From contig NZ_CP075171.1 in the NCBI RefSeq assembly GCF_021379005.1, positions 1-64,000 on the forward strand: DNA of 64,000 nucleotides. The letters are read 5' to 3'. The DNA is from Leptodesmis sichuanensis A121 (GTDB lineage: Bacteria > Cyanobacteriota > Cyanobacteriia > Leptolyngbyales > Leptolyngbyaceae). Position 1 is the first letter of the stretch, and each line of letters opens with the position of its first letter. The translations under genes were made by a program, and so were the position numbers. Shown piece by piece: positions 18,078 to 27,326 of this stretch. The notes beneath the pieces were generated by a model. That model did no database searches and was not told where the DNA came from. It saw only the letters and a program-made list of their open reading frames with translations.

Positions 18078-19234
18078 GGCACTGGTTCCGCTGAGTGGGG
18101 AGACATAAAGCCTTAATATTGGTACATTAGAGCAACTTACAGTGCTTTAGAAGCCTCTGATTGAACAGGAACGGAAGATGGATTTATTTTCCCAAAATTG
18201 CCCGTGCTGTGACAGTGCTGAAGTCCACGCTCACACCCGTTATACAACCCAGAGCAATGGAACTCGCACGATTCATCATTGTCGCCGTTGTGATAGCTAT
18301 TTCAGTGATACCTTTGCCACGGCGATTGCTGGCTTAAGAACCCCGTTGAGTCGCATTATCGAGGTGTTGAAAGCCAGAACGGAGGGACAAGGTCTCAATG
18401 CCACAGCACGAGTATTTGGAGTATCCAAGAAGAGCATCATCGATTGGGAGTGGCGATTGTCCGAATTGAAACCCACCTTGCTGTTGTATGGGTTGATCCA
18501 TCAGTTTCTGAGTCTGGTGATTGAGGGCGATGAGTTGTATACCAAAGTGCATCATAATACCCCGGCCAGTGACTCAGAAGGTTGGACTATTGTGCTGATG
18601 GAGCGCAGGAGTCGCTTTTTGTGGGAACTCGATTGTGGCAGCAAGGATGAACAGTTGTTTGAAGCCGCCTTATCCCTGTTGTGCGAGGTGATTGACCAAA
18701 CGCAAGACCTGACGTTGCTCAGTGATGGGGAACGGCGCTATGGCAAAATCTTATTTGCCATTTGTCATGAAGTGATTCACAATGGACAACCCGGTAGACC
18801 CAAGAAACGACTGCCCAAAGGTGTGCGGGTACGCCTGAAGAATAAAGGGGCAAGGAAACGTTCTGGTCGTAAACGTCCCAAGTACCAAGCCCCCGTTGCT
18901 GAACATCCAGAGACAGATTCTAAGATTGACAACCACCAGATTCATGCCAACCATGTGGAGGCCTTTAATGCCTCTCTAAGACGACGCAACTCGGCTTTTC
19001 GTCGTAAAACCAATATGTATGCCAAAAGCCGAGATAACTTACAGAGAACTTTAGATGTGCAATGGTTAGTTCACAACTTTGTCCGGGTTCATTTCACAAC
19101 GAAAGTTGTTCCTGCGGTGAAACTAGGAATTCTAGAAATTGGGATATCTTGGTTGCAACTGTTTACGATTCGCTATGCCTTATAACTGCTATTCGTCAGT
19201 GCTTTCAACGCTCCTATCCAACGGAACCAGTGCC
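18078..19234 (+). mobile_element. IS1-like insertion sequence inside the subtilase gene
   Basis: An inverted repeat GGCACTGGTTCCG starts the element at 18078, and its reverse complement ends it at 19234. The 7-bp direct repeat cgaacaa flanks it at 18071-18077 and 19235-19241. Length 1157 bp, one transposase gene. Excision in silico restores an open frame across the junction (ATLRT-ILQSKMED). Confidence 0.8.
18178..19185 (+). CDS. IS1-like transposase (single ORF)
   Basis: A 335-aa transposase. The N-terminus is an InsA-type zinc ribbon (CPCCDS...CRRCDSYFSD) and helix-turn-helix (LNATARVFGVSKKSIIDW). The catalytic part has IEGDELYT, LLSDGERRYGKILF and HVEAFNASLRRRNSAFRRKTNMYAK, matching the IS1-type D-D-E layout. 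Unlike enteric IS1, it is one continuous frame without a programmed shift, as in the ISMhu11-type branch. No damage seen. Confidence 0.75.
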   Translation: MDLFSQNCPCCDSAEVHAHTRYTTQSNGTRTIHHCRRCDSYFSDTFATAIAGLRTPLSRIIEVLKARTEGQGLNATARVFGVSKKSIIDWEWRLSELKPTLLLYGLIHQFLSLVIEGDELYTKVHHNTPASDSEGWTIVLMERRSRFLWELDCGSKDEQLFEAALSLLCEVIDQTQDLTLLSDGERRYGKILFAICHEVIHNGQPGRPKKRLPKGVRVRLKNKGARKRSGRKRPKYQAPVAEHPETDSKIDNHQIHANHVEAFNASLRRRNSAFRRKTNMYAKSRDNLQRTLDVQWLVHNFVRVHFTTKVVPAVKLGILEIGISWLQLFTIRYAL

Positions 19235-19241
19235 CGAACAA

Positions 19242-19732
19242 TACTACAGTCAAAAATGGAAGATATTAGATGGAAACTTGACGAGGCTCTGCAGAAGTTT
19301 ATGGATGACAATCCTGAGATGCCGAAAATTGAGCTAACCTCTGCAGACTTTGCTCCTCGCTCCTCGCTCATGGAGGCAGCGGCTGTACTGAGAAAGCAAC
19401 TAGAGGATTCTGAAGATCCGGAGACATCTATATCTGCGGCTGAAGGGTTGTTGAAGATTAGGCGTTACCAAAAGCGAGCTATTGAGTTTCTTAGCCATAT
19501 ACTTGCTGAAGATGCTGAAGAAAATTGCCCACCTGATTTCACAGCCAATATGCGCGCTTGTGTCAGTAAATTCGGGGATTGGTCAGAGACTGACAAGAAG
19601 TTAAAATTGCGTTCTCGGATCCTTCAAGCTTTGGGAGCTATCAATGCTCAGACTAATGGGGATGAAGATGAATGGTTTCATGGAACAGTGGATGTGGGTT
19701 CAGGAACAGTAACAATACGTCACAGGCCGTAA
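19242..19732 (+). pseudogene. 3' part of the interrupted subtilase gene (helical C-terminal domain)
   Basis: In frame with the subtilase once the IS is removed. The sequence reads ILQSKMEDIRWKLDEALQKF and continues about 160 residues to 19732. It is charged and mostly helical (LRKQLEDSEDPETSISAAEG, RRYQKRAIEFLSHILAED), then ends in a short beta-like tail (WFHGTVDVGSGTVTIRH). I recognise no family. An internal ATG at 19256 could still allow separate translation. Its stop lies 13 bp from the 3' end of the convergent NACHT gene. Confidence 0.65.
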
Positions 19733-19745
19733 GCTTACATCAGCT

Positions 19746-22313
19746 TTAAGCCTGACTTATTCGCTGCTGCAGTTCTTGAACTAAAAAGTCTGGCAACCTA
19801 ATTTTCTCTGGATTGCTCAGGCAACAATCCTTTAATGCCAGTAGAAACCCCTGTATGCTTGCCTTTCCCTTTTGTGCATCCAGTTTGGTAAGGCAACTTT
19901 GCCAAGCTTGTTTGTTGTTTCCATACACTTCTACTAAGTGCAAGCCAGCTAAATACTCAGCGAGAGGATCAAGCGCAAAGCGGATGTGATCTTGGGAAAC
20001 ACCTGTTGTTTGAATGATCCGCAGGCGATTTTCAAAATAATCCAGGTGGGATTCAGCATCCTTGTGATCAAGAGCCGCTATTACCACATCTCGTTTCGCT
20101 GGTGTTGGCTGGTAAGTAGGCTTGAGACATTCCCAGGCAATGATCTTGGTCTCCTGATGGACAGTGCGATTATTGAGTCGGTTCTCGGTCACAGATTGAT
20201 TGAGTTGGTTCAGGTATTGGAGCATTAACCCAGGAATGCTATCGGGAATGTCATTCGTCGCTATACCAACTTTAACCGCAATAATCTGTTCGGCATAGAG
20301 TTTTGCGAGCAGAACAGTGATCTCTCGATTGCCAGCGATTGCAGATAAACGACTGCAAGCTTCAAAAAATTCCTCGTCTGTGAACAGTTCCCGCTTACCC
20401 TGACAGGTAAGGTAGCTTCCCATAAATTCTGATAGGTAATTACCCGCAATCCGCATGGGTTTTAGCGTTGTCCGATTGACCCCTCCTAGCTTTTCTTCAA
20501 CTCGTGAGGTCACAATCAAGGCATTAATCGGGAAGTCGGGACGCTCAGGTCGAATTTGCTTCCGGGTTGCTTCGCTCATTTCAGAAAAGTGATCCACAAT
20601 CACAAGCAAGCGCTGTTGTCTCAGAAGTTGCTCTAAAAATTCCTCAGAGACTGGTTTTGGTGCATTGAGTAAATCTCGGAGTTGTCCCCGGATCGCTTCT
20701 CGCAGTACTTGCTTGTCCGGTGTAACTTCAAAGTCCAGTTCTTGTTCAAGTAAGATAGGGATCATTCGATGTTTACAAAGACGTTGGTCAGGATCATTTG
20801 ACATCGCCCAGCGAGCGAGTTCACACGCCAGACTCGTTTTTCCCGAACCTCCTTCACCCCAAATGAGGATGTTGCAAAGCTTTCTCGTAAACGCTTCTCG
20901 TAGATGCTGATTCGTGAGTTGGGGGATATCTTTACCATTCAAAACGACTGGGATTGGTATATGCACGGCTCGTTCTTTAACAGTGCGCTTCTGAGCAAAT
21001 TCATCGCAAACTTTCGGCAGATTTGCTGCAACCCAGGCATCAAGTACTCTGGGGTGATAATGAAAAAAAACAATTAGAGTACTATTGTGAATGGGTTTAG
21101 GTAATTGCGCCCATTGGGGCAATGGTAAAGGAACTTTCTCAACAGAAGATAACATTTCACTGATTTGCCATAGCCATAGCGGACGCAGACCGAGGAGGAT
21201 AGACCACAAGGCTAGAAGTGAGATAATGTAAATTGCAAATCCTGATACATACGGATTTTTTTCAGTCAATTCAATAAGTGTTTTAAGCAGCAAATTCGGA
21301 GGTTTAATGACTTGGATTGTTCCATCCAGAAGATCAATAAGTTGATTGATTTCGTTCATATCCTGCCCACCACCTATACCTGAAGCCTCCAGATCGTGCT
21401 TGAGTATCTTTAAGGCTGCGATCGAAGAGTAGATTCCCTCCTCTGCATCTATTTTAGTTGGCAGGCTGAGTTTCTCTGCTTTGAAGCGTAGTTGTCTGGC
21501 AATATAAAAAAGTACTTCTATTGTTTGCTGACGGGTTTTCAGATTCTTACTCTGCAGTAGAGCATTCAGGGTAGATAGGGCTTCTTTAACATCTCGACCG
21601 TTAGCTGCCAGAACCATCGCACCCACTAATTGCACTTGCCAGTTAGAGTCTTTTAATGTCGATTTAAGATCATTTAAAGTCTGCCTGACCTGTCTTGAGG
21701 ATAAGTCGACCTTTTCTACCAACATAGCAGCAGCCATCTTTTGAACGTCGATATCAGCATCCTGCTTCAGTGATTCACTTAAAGCCTGGAGAGTTTCAGG
21801 ATTGGTCGGAGCAATCATACCTATTGCTTGAGCAGCCTCAACACGCACATCCTGAACTTTGTCGTTTTTTAATGCCTGTATCAGTCCAGGAAGGGCATTG
21901 TTTGCAGCAGGGCCAATCCGGCCCAAGGAGGAGGCTACAAGCCAACGTACCTCTCCATCTGTATCATTTTTTAATCGATTTATGAGAGGGGGAATCGCCT
22001 TTGTTGCTGTGGGGCCGAATTCCCTCAGAAGTGAGGCAGCAACGCGGCGAACTTGTACATTAGGACTCTCAAGTTTTAGGATCAAGGGATCAATAATCAC
22101 TGCTCCCATCTGCAACAGAGCTTTACGAGCCGCTTCGTCATTATCTGTATTGGTATCTGTTAACTGATTGAGATCAAATTCAAAATCTGAATTATTGAGA
22201 GTTTGTGTAGATATGTGTGTCCAGCCAGGCTTATGTAAGAGCAGGGATAAAAGAATACTCAACATAGCAACCGCAATTGCTTTCAGAAGCTTTAAGTTAG
22301 TAGGTCTAGCCAT
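19746..22313 (-). CDS. Membrane-anchored HEAT-repeat NACHT NTPase
   Basis: An 855-aa STAND-type protein. It has an N-terminal membrane segment (residues 10-26). About seven HEAT-like repeats follow to residue 260 (VRRVAASLLREFG, VRWLVASSLGRIG, VRVEAAQAIGMI). A second membrane helix lies near 362-382 (VSGFAIYIISLLALWSILL). The NACHT ATPase has Walker A GEGGSGKTS with K492 and Walker B LLVIVDHF. A helical sensor region follows to the end (HIRFALDPLAEYLAGLHLV). NACHT proteins act as ligand-triggered switches in signalling or defence. Here the repeats precede the ATPase and sit on the other side of a membrane helix. Divergent from the Trypco1-like gene 188 bp away. Confidence 0.75.
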   Translation of the reverse strand: MARPTNLKLLKAIAVAMLSILLSLLLHKPGWTHISTQTLNNSDFEFDLNQLTDTNTDNDEAARKALLQMGAVIIDPLILKLESPNVQVRRVAASLLREFGPTATKAIPPLINRLKNDTDGEVRWLVASSLGRIGPAANNALPGLIQALKNDKVQDVRVEAAQAIGMIAPTNPETLQALSESLKQDADIDVQKMAAAMLVEKVDLSSRQVRQTLNDLKSTLKDSNWQVQLVGAMVLAANGRDVKEALSTLNALLQSKNLKTRQQTIEVLFYIARQLRFKAEKLSLPTKIDAEEGIYSSIAALKILKHDLEASGIGGGQDMNEINQLIDLLDGTIQVIKPPNLLLKTLIELTEKNPYVSGFAIYIISLLALWSILLGLRPLWLWQISEMLSSVEKVPLPLPQWAQLPKPIHNSTLIVFFHYHPRVLDAWVAANLPKVCDEFAQKRTVKERAVHIPIPVVLNGKDIPQLTNQHLREAFTRKLCNILIWGEGGSGKTSLACELARWAMSNDPDQRLCKHRMIPILLEQELDFEVTPDKQVLREAIRGQLRDLLNAPKPVSEEFLEQLLRQQRLLVIVDHFSEMSEATRKQIRPERPDFPINALIVTSRVEEKLGGVNRTTLKPMRIAGNYLSEFMGSYLTCQGKRELFTDEEFFEACSRLSAIAGNREITVLLAKLYAEQIIAVKVGIATNDIPDSIPGLMLQYLNQLNQSVTENRLNNRTVHQETKIIAWECLKPTYQPTPAKRDVVIAALDHKDAESHLDYFENRLRIIQTTGVSQDHIRFALDPLAEYLAGLHLVEVYGNNKQAWQSCLTKLDAQKGKASIQGFLLALKDCCLSNPEKIRLPDFLVQELQQRISQA

Positions 22314-22501
22314 GTCACTGCTCTCATTATTCTGGTCACTAATCAGCAGAGGTGCTGGGCTTCGGTAATGTCAAAGGTATATCGCGCCACAAAGTTCCCT
22401 TCTGAGATCCAACTTGTGATCTCCTTAGTTCCATGATTCAGCAAAGTGCGTAGAATGGAGCCAACCCTTAACCAAACTCTATATCGTGTGATGGAACCGC
22501 C

Positions 22502-22840
22502 ATGAATGACTCAGAATATCTGGCCTTTGAAGTGGATGGCCAAGTGTATAAAGTGACTGCCACGCCTCAAGCTGGTCAGGAGGATGACGAGTACGAGACG
22601 TATGGACTGCGAGAGACTGCGATCGCCCAGATGCAACGCACTCAGCAAATGATCCGCACCTGTGCGATTCAGACGATCAGCGCATTTCACGATCTTGGGA
22701 TTGCAGAAGTACAGGAAGTAAATTTGAAGTTTGGAGTCAAGCTTGGCGGCAAAGCAGGTTGCCCCTACATTACAGAGGGGTCTGCAGAGAGTAATTTAGA
22801 AATTTCCGTCAAATGTACGTTTCCGCAATCCAAGCAGTAA
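22502..22840 (+). CDS. Trypco1-like (CU044_2847-type) small protein
   Basis: A 112-aa protein with an N-terminal strand pair (YLAFEVDGQVYKVTA), central helices (TAIAQMQRTQQMIRTCA) and the C-terminal strand block VQEVNLKFGVKLGGKAG...LEISVKCTF. That block matches what I recall of the trypsin-co-occurring domain (EvefGvkl... then V..W/F). Such proteins occur beside trypsin-like proteases, effector-associated domains and NACHT ATPases in predicted bacterial conflict systems. It is divergent from the NACHT gene, with a possible shared promoter region 22314-22501. Confidence 0.6.
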   Translation: MNDSEYLAFEVDGQVYKVTATPQAGQEDDEYETYGLRETAIAQMQRTQQMIRTCAIQTISAFHDLGIAEVQEVNLKFGVKLGGKAGCPYITEGSAESNLEISVKCTFPQSKQ

Positions 22841-22850
22841 TAATGCCAAT

Positions 22851-23005
22851 TTAATGTGAAGCTGCATAGAACAGCGCTACTGGTTCCAACGTCAGTTGAT
22901 CAAACAGGTCTTGAACTCGTTCCCGTAACGCTTGTAAGGACGACAATATCTGATTTTTCAGCGGTTGTTTGAGCCATTGCCAAAATCATTCAATAGAATC
23001 GACTT
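22851..23005 (-). pseudogene. IS630-type transposase C-terminal remnant
   Basis: The reverse strand reads SIE-stop-FWQWLKQPLKN, then LQALRERVQDLFDQL and a stop at 22851. This resembles the conserved end of cyanobacterial IS630 transposases (NPIERxWxxLK...). The stop replaces the Arg of IER. Only about 50 residues survive. The remaining 76 bp before the porin gene stop hold nothing recognisable. Confidence 0.55.
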
Positions 23006-23081
23006 TTAAAATACACCCTACGTTTTTTCCAATTTGCCAGAAGTCTACGGATGTCAATCCTTATTCAGCCAGCCATTCCTG

Positions 23082-24917
23082 CTAAAAACTGAATTGAGCA
23101 CGTAAATTACCAACAAATACAGTTGGGTTACTTGCGAAACTATTGGGATTAATAATGGCGTAGAAGGCCGGAACCAGAGCAAAGTTATCATTAATTGGAT
23201 AATAGTAGGATGCCTCTAGTTCGTACTGGGTGCCACCATCTCCGGCTCCAGATAGGAGAAACCGCGTGCCAGAAAGATAGTCAAAGGGAACCAGGAAGGA
23301 CAACACACCCAATGCCCCTTTTTTACCTAAGTCAGGAAAGCCCAAGCCTGCCTGGAAAGATTGCACTCGCACCTGACCACCTTCCCTTAATGGATTTTTC
23401 GGATTAATATCCGTGACACCATAGGAGTAGCGTCCAAAGAGGCCGAAATTTTTCGTAATCAGCCAATCAAAGTTAGCAACAAAGGTATCAGCGCTAGAAT
23501 CTCTAAGCTGCCCTCCAAATCCATCATCTGCATAGCCGTAAGGCAACGGTTCACCAACAGCGCCCCCAATATAGCCGTTATAAGGCTTAAGGTTAGAACG
23601 GGCATAAATTAACCGCAGGTTAAAACTGCGACTGGGAGAAAAGGTAAGTTGGGCGGAGATTGTATTAGAGCTTCTGAATAACCCATCTGACGGGTTGCTT
23701 GAGGTATTGTAACCAATCGCTGGGTTTAGGAATTCCGTGTTTTCTGCCAGGTAGGCAACGGTGAATTGAAACTGAGGGTTGATTGTCCAAATGATTGCCG
23801 CACCAGAGCCCCGATCGATCGCATTCAACAAAGTACTGCCGTTGGACTGATAACTGGTGGCTCCAGTCAGGTAAAAGGTAAAACGGTTGGCATCAAAGTA
23901 ACGGTAGTAGTTGAGGCGAGGGCCGATCGCTACTCGAACATGATTGCCGATCGGGAATTGATAGGAAAGTTCTCGAATGGCAACACTGGAGGGAGTAATG
24001 ACTCCGGTTTGGTCTAAGAAGGGTGTACCCCAGGAGTTGAAATACCCAGCAGAAACAAATTGGTTGGCAGGGGAATTTCCATTTCCTGATACAAGTTGGA
24101 GCAGGAGCAAATCCTTACCCGTGAACGAGGTATTGAAGTTGAGAAACATATAGTAGCCGAGAGTCACCTCTGGATTTTCTCGCTGCACACGCGTTGGGAT
24201 ATTGTTAGCACCGCGCTGCGGAGGAGCAAAAGCACTGTTCGGAGCGCGTAGCGAACGCTCGGCTGTAACGCTATCCCCTCCAGCGAAAGCTCCTGTTAAA
24301 TTAAACCAAACATTCCCTGTCAGCTTTGTTGTTGTTGAGAACTGCTGTTTCTCTAAAGTCGCTGTCCGAACTTCTAACGCATCCACTCGGCTTCGCAATG
24401 TGGCTAACTCTGCTGCAAACTCCTCCTGCAGCCGTTTGACCACTTCCATATCTTCTTTTCTCACGAAATCAGCCGTAGCGGCAGCAACCAGTTCCTGAAT
24501 CTTGTCTAAACAAGCATTTAAGCCAGCCGCAAATTCATAGCGAGTTAAGGCTCGATTGCCCCGGTACGTTTTGTCGGGATAGCCCACAATACAGCCGTAG
24601 CGCTCAACCAGAGACTGCAATGCCTGAAATGCCCAATCGGTTGGTTTGACATCCGTTAATTGAGACACCGAAGTTACCTGTAACATTGCAGGAGTAGGTT
24701 CGCTCCGGTCTAAATCTGCGATCGCAGGAGTAGTTTCCAATGCGATCGCAGGTTGATCGTTCAATTCAACAGGAGCTAACAGCTTTGCCCTGGCATTAGC
24801 AGGTACACTCAGCGTTGGATTTGATTCAGCACCCGCGATAGGAATCAGAAACAAACTCCAGGTTGAAACCGAGGCAACAAACAGACTTGTCTTAAGAACA
24901 ACAGAATGCATTATCAA
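23082..24917 (-). CDS. Iron-uptake porin (SLH-OprB type outer-membrane protein)
   Basis: A 611-aa cyanobacterial major outer-membrane porin of the SomA/SomB-like family. It has a signal peptide with a hydrophobic core VASVSTWSLFLIPIAG and a linker. An SLH domain at about 88-140 (DWAFQALQSLVERYGCIVGY, then YRGNRALTRYEFAAGLNACL) anchors it to cell-wall-linked polysaccharide. A coiled coil at 150-190 follows (RLQEEFAAELATLRSRVDALE). The OprB-type beta-barrel runs to the terminal aromatic residue (LRAQFSF). These porins pass inorganic ions, iron in particular. Monocistronic. Confidence 0.9.
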   Translation of the reverse strand: MIMHSVVLKTSLFVASVSTWSLFLIPIAGAESNPTLSVPANARAKLLAPVELNDQPAIALETTPAIADLDRSEPTPAMLQVTSVSQLTDVKPTDWAFQALQSLVERYGCIVGYPDKTYRGNRALTRYEFAAGLNACLDKIQELVAAATADFVRKEDMEVVKRLQEEFAAELATLRSRVDALEVRTATLEKQQFSTTTKLTGNVWFNLTGAFAGGDSVTAERSLRAPNSAFAPPQRGANNIPTRVQRENPEVTLGYYMFLNFNTSFTGKDLLLLQLVSGNGNSPANQFVSAGYFNSWGTPFLDQTGVITPSSVAIRELSYQFPIGNHVRVAIGPRLNYYRYFDANRFTFYLTGATSYQSNGSTLLNAIDRGSGAAIIWTINPQFQFTVAYLAENTEFLNPAIGYNTSSNPSDGLFRSSNTISAQLTFSPSRSFNLRLIYARSNLKPYNGYIGGAVGEPLPYGYADDGFGGQLRDSSADTFVANFDWLITKNFGLFGRYSYGVTDINPKNPLREGGQVRVQSFQAGLGFPDLGKKGALGVLSFLVPFDYLSGTRFLLSGAGDGGTQYELEASYYYPINDNFALVPAFYAIINPNSFASNPTVFVGNLRAQFSF

Positions 24918-25320
24918 CCCTCACACCCACACAACAACTTATGATGCTACTTGCGATAGACTACATCGGGAAATAGGAATTAATCAGCAACCTCGCCTTC
25001 ACTGATGACCTGAACCTCAGCGTGTGCCATTCCATCTCCTTATTGGAATCCACTAAAAGATGTCAGACTCTTGAAAATACTGAGTCCCTCCTCTCATCAG
25101 CTTTCTTAACTTCTAAAGCTTTTGTTAAAAACTTCAGCAGAAAATCGCTTACGGTATACCGTATACCAAGACATTCAGATGTTTTGTATCTTTATAGACA
25201 GAAATCTCATGAGTGTGTAGACCTAGACTAATAGGCGCACAGCAAGTTTGCTGTTCAGGTCGTTGAAAGAGATTTCACCGCGATCGCAAGTTCAGGTTTG
25301 GTTAAAGGACTTAATAACGT
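24918..25320. other. Intergenic region with a GTATAC-type palindrome
   Basis: 403 bp between the divergent porin and Lys/Ala-rich protein genes. It contains the palindrome at 25153-25167 listed separately and one HIP1 octamer near 25281. No open frame here has a convincing start or family. Confidence 0.5.
25153..25167 (+). promoter_or_regulatory. Operator-like palindrome GGTATACCGTATACC
   Basis: A perfect inverted repeat with 7-bp arms and one central base. It lies 153 bp upstream of the secreted coiled-coil gene. The same 15-mer recurs with one change on the opposite strand at 30865-30879, upstream of the NCS2 permease. GntR-family regulators often bind GTATAC-containing palindromes, and a GntR/FCD gene is at 32569. 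The link is inference. Confidence 0.5.
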
Positions 25321-25857
25321 ATGTTCAAGGATCTACTGAAAAGGTCTGGTGCTCTAGTATTGTCGTTGCTGTTGTTTATGAGTGTCTGCATGAGCAAAGG
25401 GATACCAGTGCAGGCAGCTTCATTTGCTGAAGTTTTATCGCTAACACCATTAAATAAACTAGCCAGTGATCTATCCCAAGGTACATATTTGGCTGAGGCT
25501 GTCAAAGCACCGACTCTAGATGATACCGAAGAAGCAGATGCAGAAGCAGAAGCAAAGCAGGCTAAAAAAGCTGCAAAAGCTGAAGCGAAGAAATTAAAAG
25601 AGCAGCAGAAAGCAGAAGAGAAAGCTGCGAAGGAGAAAGCCAAAGCAGAAAAGAAGGCCGCAAAACTGGAAGCGAAGAAACTAAAGGAACAGCAGGAAGC
25701 CGAGGAAGAAGCCGCGAAGGCAGAGGAAAAGAAAGCCAAAGAAGCGGCTAAAGCAGAGGCCAAGAAAGCTAAGGAAGCTGCCAAGCTGGAAGCCAAGAAG
25801 GCTAAGGAAGCTGAAGAAGCCAACGCGGAAGCGGCCACTCCTGAAGACGCTTCGTAA
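25321..25857 (+). CDS. Secreted Lys/Ala/Glu-rich coiled-coil protein
   Basis: A 178-aa protein. The signal peptide (residues 1-32; VLSLLLFMSVCMSKGIPVQA) has an A-x-A-like cleavage site. The mature part from about residue 75 is an unbroken run of KKAKEAAKLEAKK-type heptads that should form a long charged helix, similar in composition to the TolA stalk. No catalytic features. The composition also produces a long meaningless frame on the other strand. Upstream lies the GTATAC palindrome. Function unknown. Confidence 0.7.
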   Translation: MFKDLLKRSGALVLSLLLFMSVCMSKGIPVQAASFAEVLSLTPLNKLASDLSQGTYLAEAVKAPTLDDTEEADAEAEAKQAKKAAKAEAKKLKEQQKAEEKAAKEKAKAEKKAAKLEAKKLKEQQEAEEEAAKAEEKKAKEAAKAEAKKAKEAAKLEAKKAKEAEEANAEAATPEDAS

Positions 25858-25917
25858 ATTTGGCTGGATTTCCCTGAGTAATGCCCTGGCACCGTACTGG
25901 TATTTGACGAGAAACCA

Positions 25918-26700
25918 ATGACTGTAATTCCTCAGCGTAATGATTCATTCAGCCTGAGTGCATTTCTGGTTAGCGACGGGCCTGCAGGCTTCTTGTTGAG
26001 CTGGGTGGCAGGCTTTGTTGATACGTCTGCATTCATTATTTTGTTTGGCATTTTTACTGCTCACGTCACTGGCAACATTGCGCTGGCCGGATCATCATTT
26101 GTCAGTTCCGACCAGGAAACGACTATTACCCGTCTGCTCATGTTGCCTACCTTTATGCTGACGGTTGCTCTCACCTCCTTGCTTGCCCGCTATGCCCGCC
26201 GCAAGCAATGGCCTGTGTTTGCTGTGCTGTTAACGGCTGAAGCGATCGCCCTCGGCGTTTTTCTGATCGTCGGTACAAGCCTGTCTCCGGCCCTCCTGTT
26301 AGATGTTCAGGAAGAATATATTCTGCCCATTGGGGTGTCGGGTGTGGTGGCAATGGCAATTCAAAATGCCTTGATGAAGGAGTCTCACGGGGTCTTTAAG
26401 AGCTATATTCCTACCACTGTGATGACGGGCAATACCACTCAACTCACGATCGATCTGGTGCAGTTTTTCAGCGCCAAGTTTGATGCCAGTGAGACAGCGA
26501 AACGAGAGGCAGAGGAAGCTATGGAGCGTATGAGCCGCTTTATCCCTGTGATTGTAGGGTTTGCATTGGGTGGATTGGCAGCCGCTCTGTTGATTTTGGT
26601 ATCAGAGTCCTGGTGGAGCCTGATTTTGCCTCTGATGATTATTACTATTCTGGCGATCGCGGCTTACATTGAACACAATCGTCAGTCTTCGGTGGTTTGA
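25918..26700 (+). CDS. YoaK/DUF1275-family membrane protein
   Basis: A 260-aa inner-membrane protein with about six hydrophobic helices. Family hallmarks are AGFVDTSAFIILFGIFTAHVTGN near the N-terminus and AMAIQNALMK with TTVMTGNTTQL in the middle, matching the DUF1275 pattern. Members are assumed to be transporters but no substrate is established. It follows the coiled-coil gene by 60 bp on the same strand and may be co-transcribed with it. Confidence 0.85.
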   Translation: MTVIPQRNDSFSLSAFLVSDGPAGFLLSWVAGFVDTSAFIILFGIFTAHVTGNIALAGSSFVSSDQETTITRLLMLPTFMLTVALTSLLARYARRKQWPVFAVLLTAEAIALGVFLIVGTSLSPALLLDVQEEYILPIGVSGVVAMAIQNALMKESHGVFKSYIPTTVMTGNTTQLTIDLVQFFSAKFDASETAKREAEEAMERMSRFIPVIVGFALGGLAAALLILVSESWWSLILPLMIITILAIAAYIEHNRQSSVV

Positions 26701-26749
26701 ATATCCTCACTCTCAACGGTTCTTTACGTAATTTAGGAAATATTCAACG

Positions 26750-27292
26750 ATGAAACGCCTACTCGTACCATTTGTGGTTTGTGCCATATTTGTGTTCAAC
26801 TTGATTGTGGTTGATGCAGTGAATGCAACACCAATTTTATCCCTGGGATTACCATCCCTCTACATAGCCGACACGACTCCAATGGCCAGCCCGGATTGGA
26901 TAGCCCAACTGGAGAAAGAGATTTTACCCAAACTGGAAACCATCTTCAGTTCTGAGCAGCTTGAACAATTCAAACAAGACATTACCAATGGTGTCAGTTT
27001 TCGTAAAGCCTTTAAGTCAATGACGTTAACTCCAGAACAAAAGACTCAATTAAAAACCTTACTCAAATCTGTTTCTAAGAAGGATGCCCTCGCGTCTCTC
27101 ACACCAGAGCAAAAGAAACAACTCTTCATGAAGAAGAAAGAAATGTTTAAGCCAACATCAGACGAAATCATGGACAAAATTAAGACGGGCATGGACAGCA
27201 AAGGAGTAGCTTTACCAGAGGGCGTGAAAGAAAAAATTGACGCAGCTATGAAGAAGAAGGAAGCTTTTATGTCACCTTTGGAAAGTAAGTAA
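26750..27292 (+). CDS. Secreted protein with LTPEQK repeats
   Basis: A 180-aa protein with a signal peptide (LLVPFVVCAIFVFNLIVVDA). The mature part is helical and charged, with two LTPEQK motifs (TLTPEQKTQLKTLL and SLTPEQKKQLFMKK) reminiscent of the LTxxQ repeats of Spy/CpxP periplasmic chaperones. The overall length fits but I cannot confirm homology. It follows the DUF1275 gene by 50 bp on the same strand. Confidence 0.6.
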   Translation: MKRLLVPFVVCAIFVFNLIVVDAVNATPILSLGLPSLYIADTTPMASPDWIAQLEKEILPKLETIFSSEQLEQFKQDITNGVSFRKAFKSMTLTPEQKTQLKTLLKSVSKKDALASLTPEQKKQLFMKKKEMFKPTSDEIMDKIKTGMDSKGVALPEGVKEKIDAAMKKKEAFMSPLESK

Positions 27293-27326
27293 GATGTCAA
27301 ATGTCATGGGTCATCAGGTTAGGGGT

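Noticed and set aside
25311-25892. A 193-aa minus-strand frame opposite the coiled-coil gene
   Set aside because: It is a Ser/Ala-rich artefact of the Lys/Ala/Glu codon repeats on the other strand.
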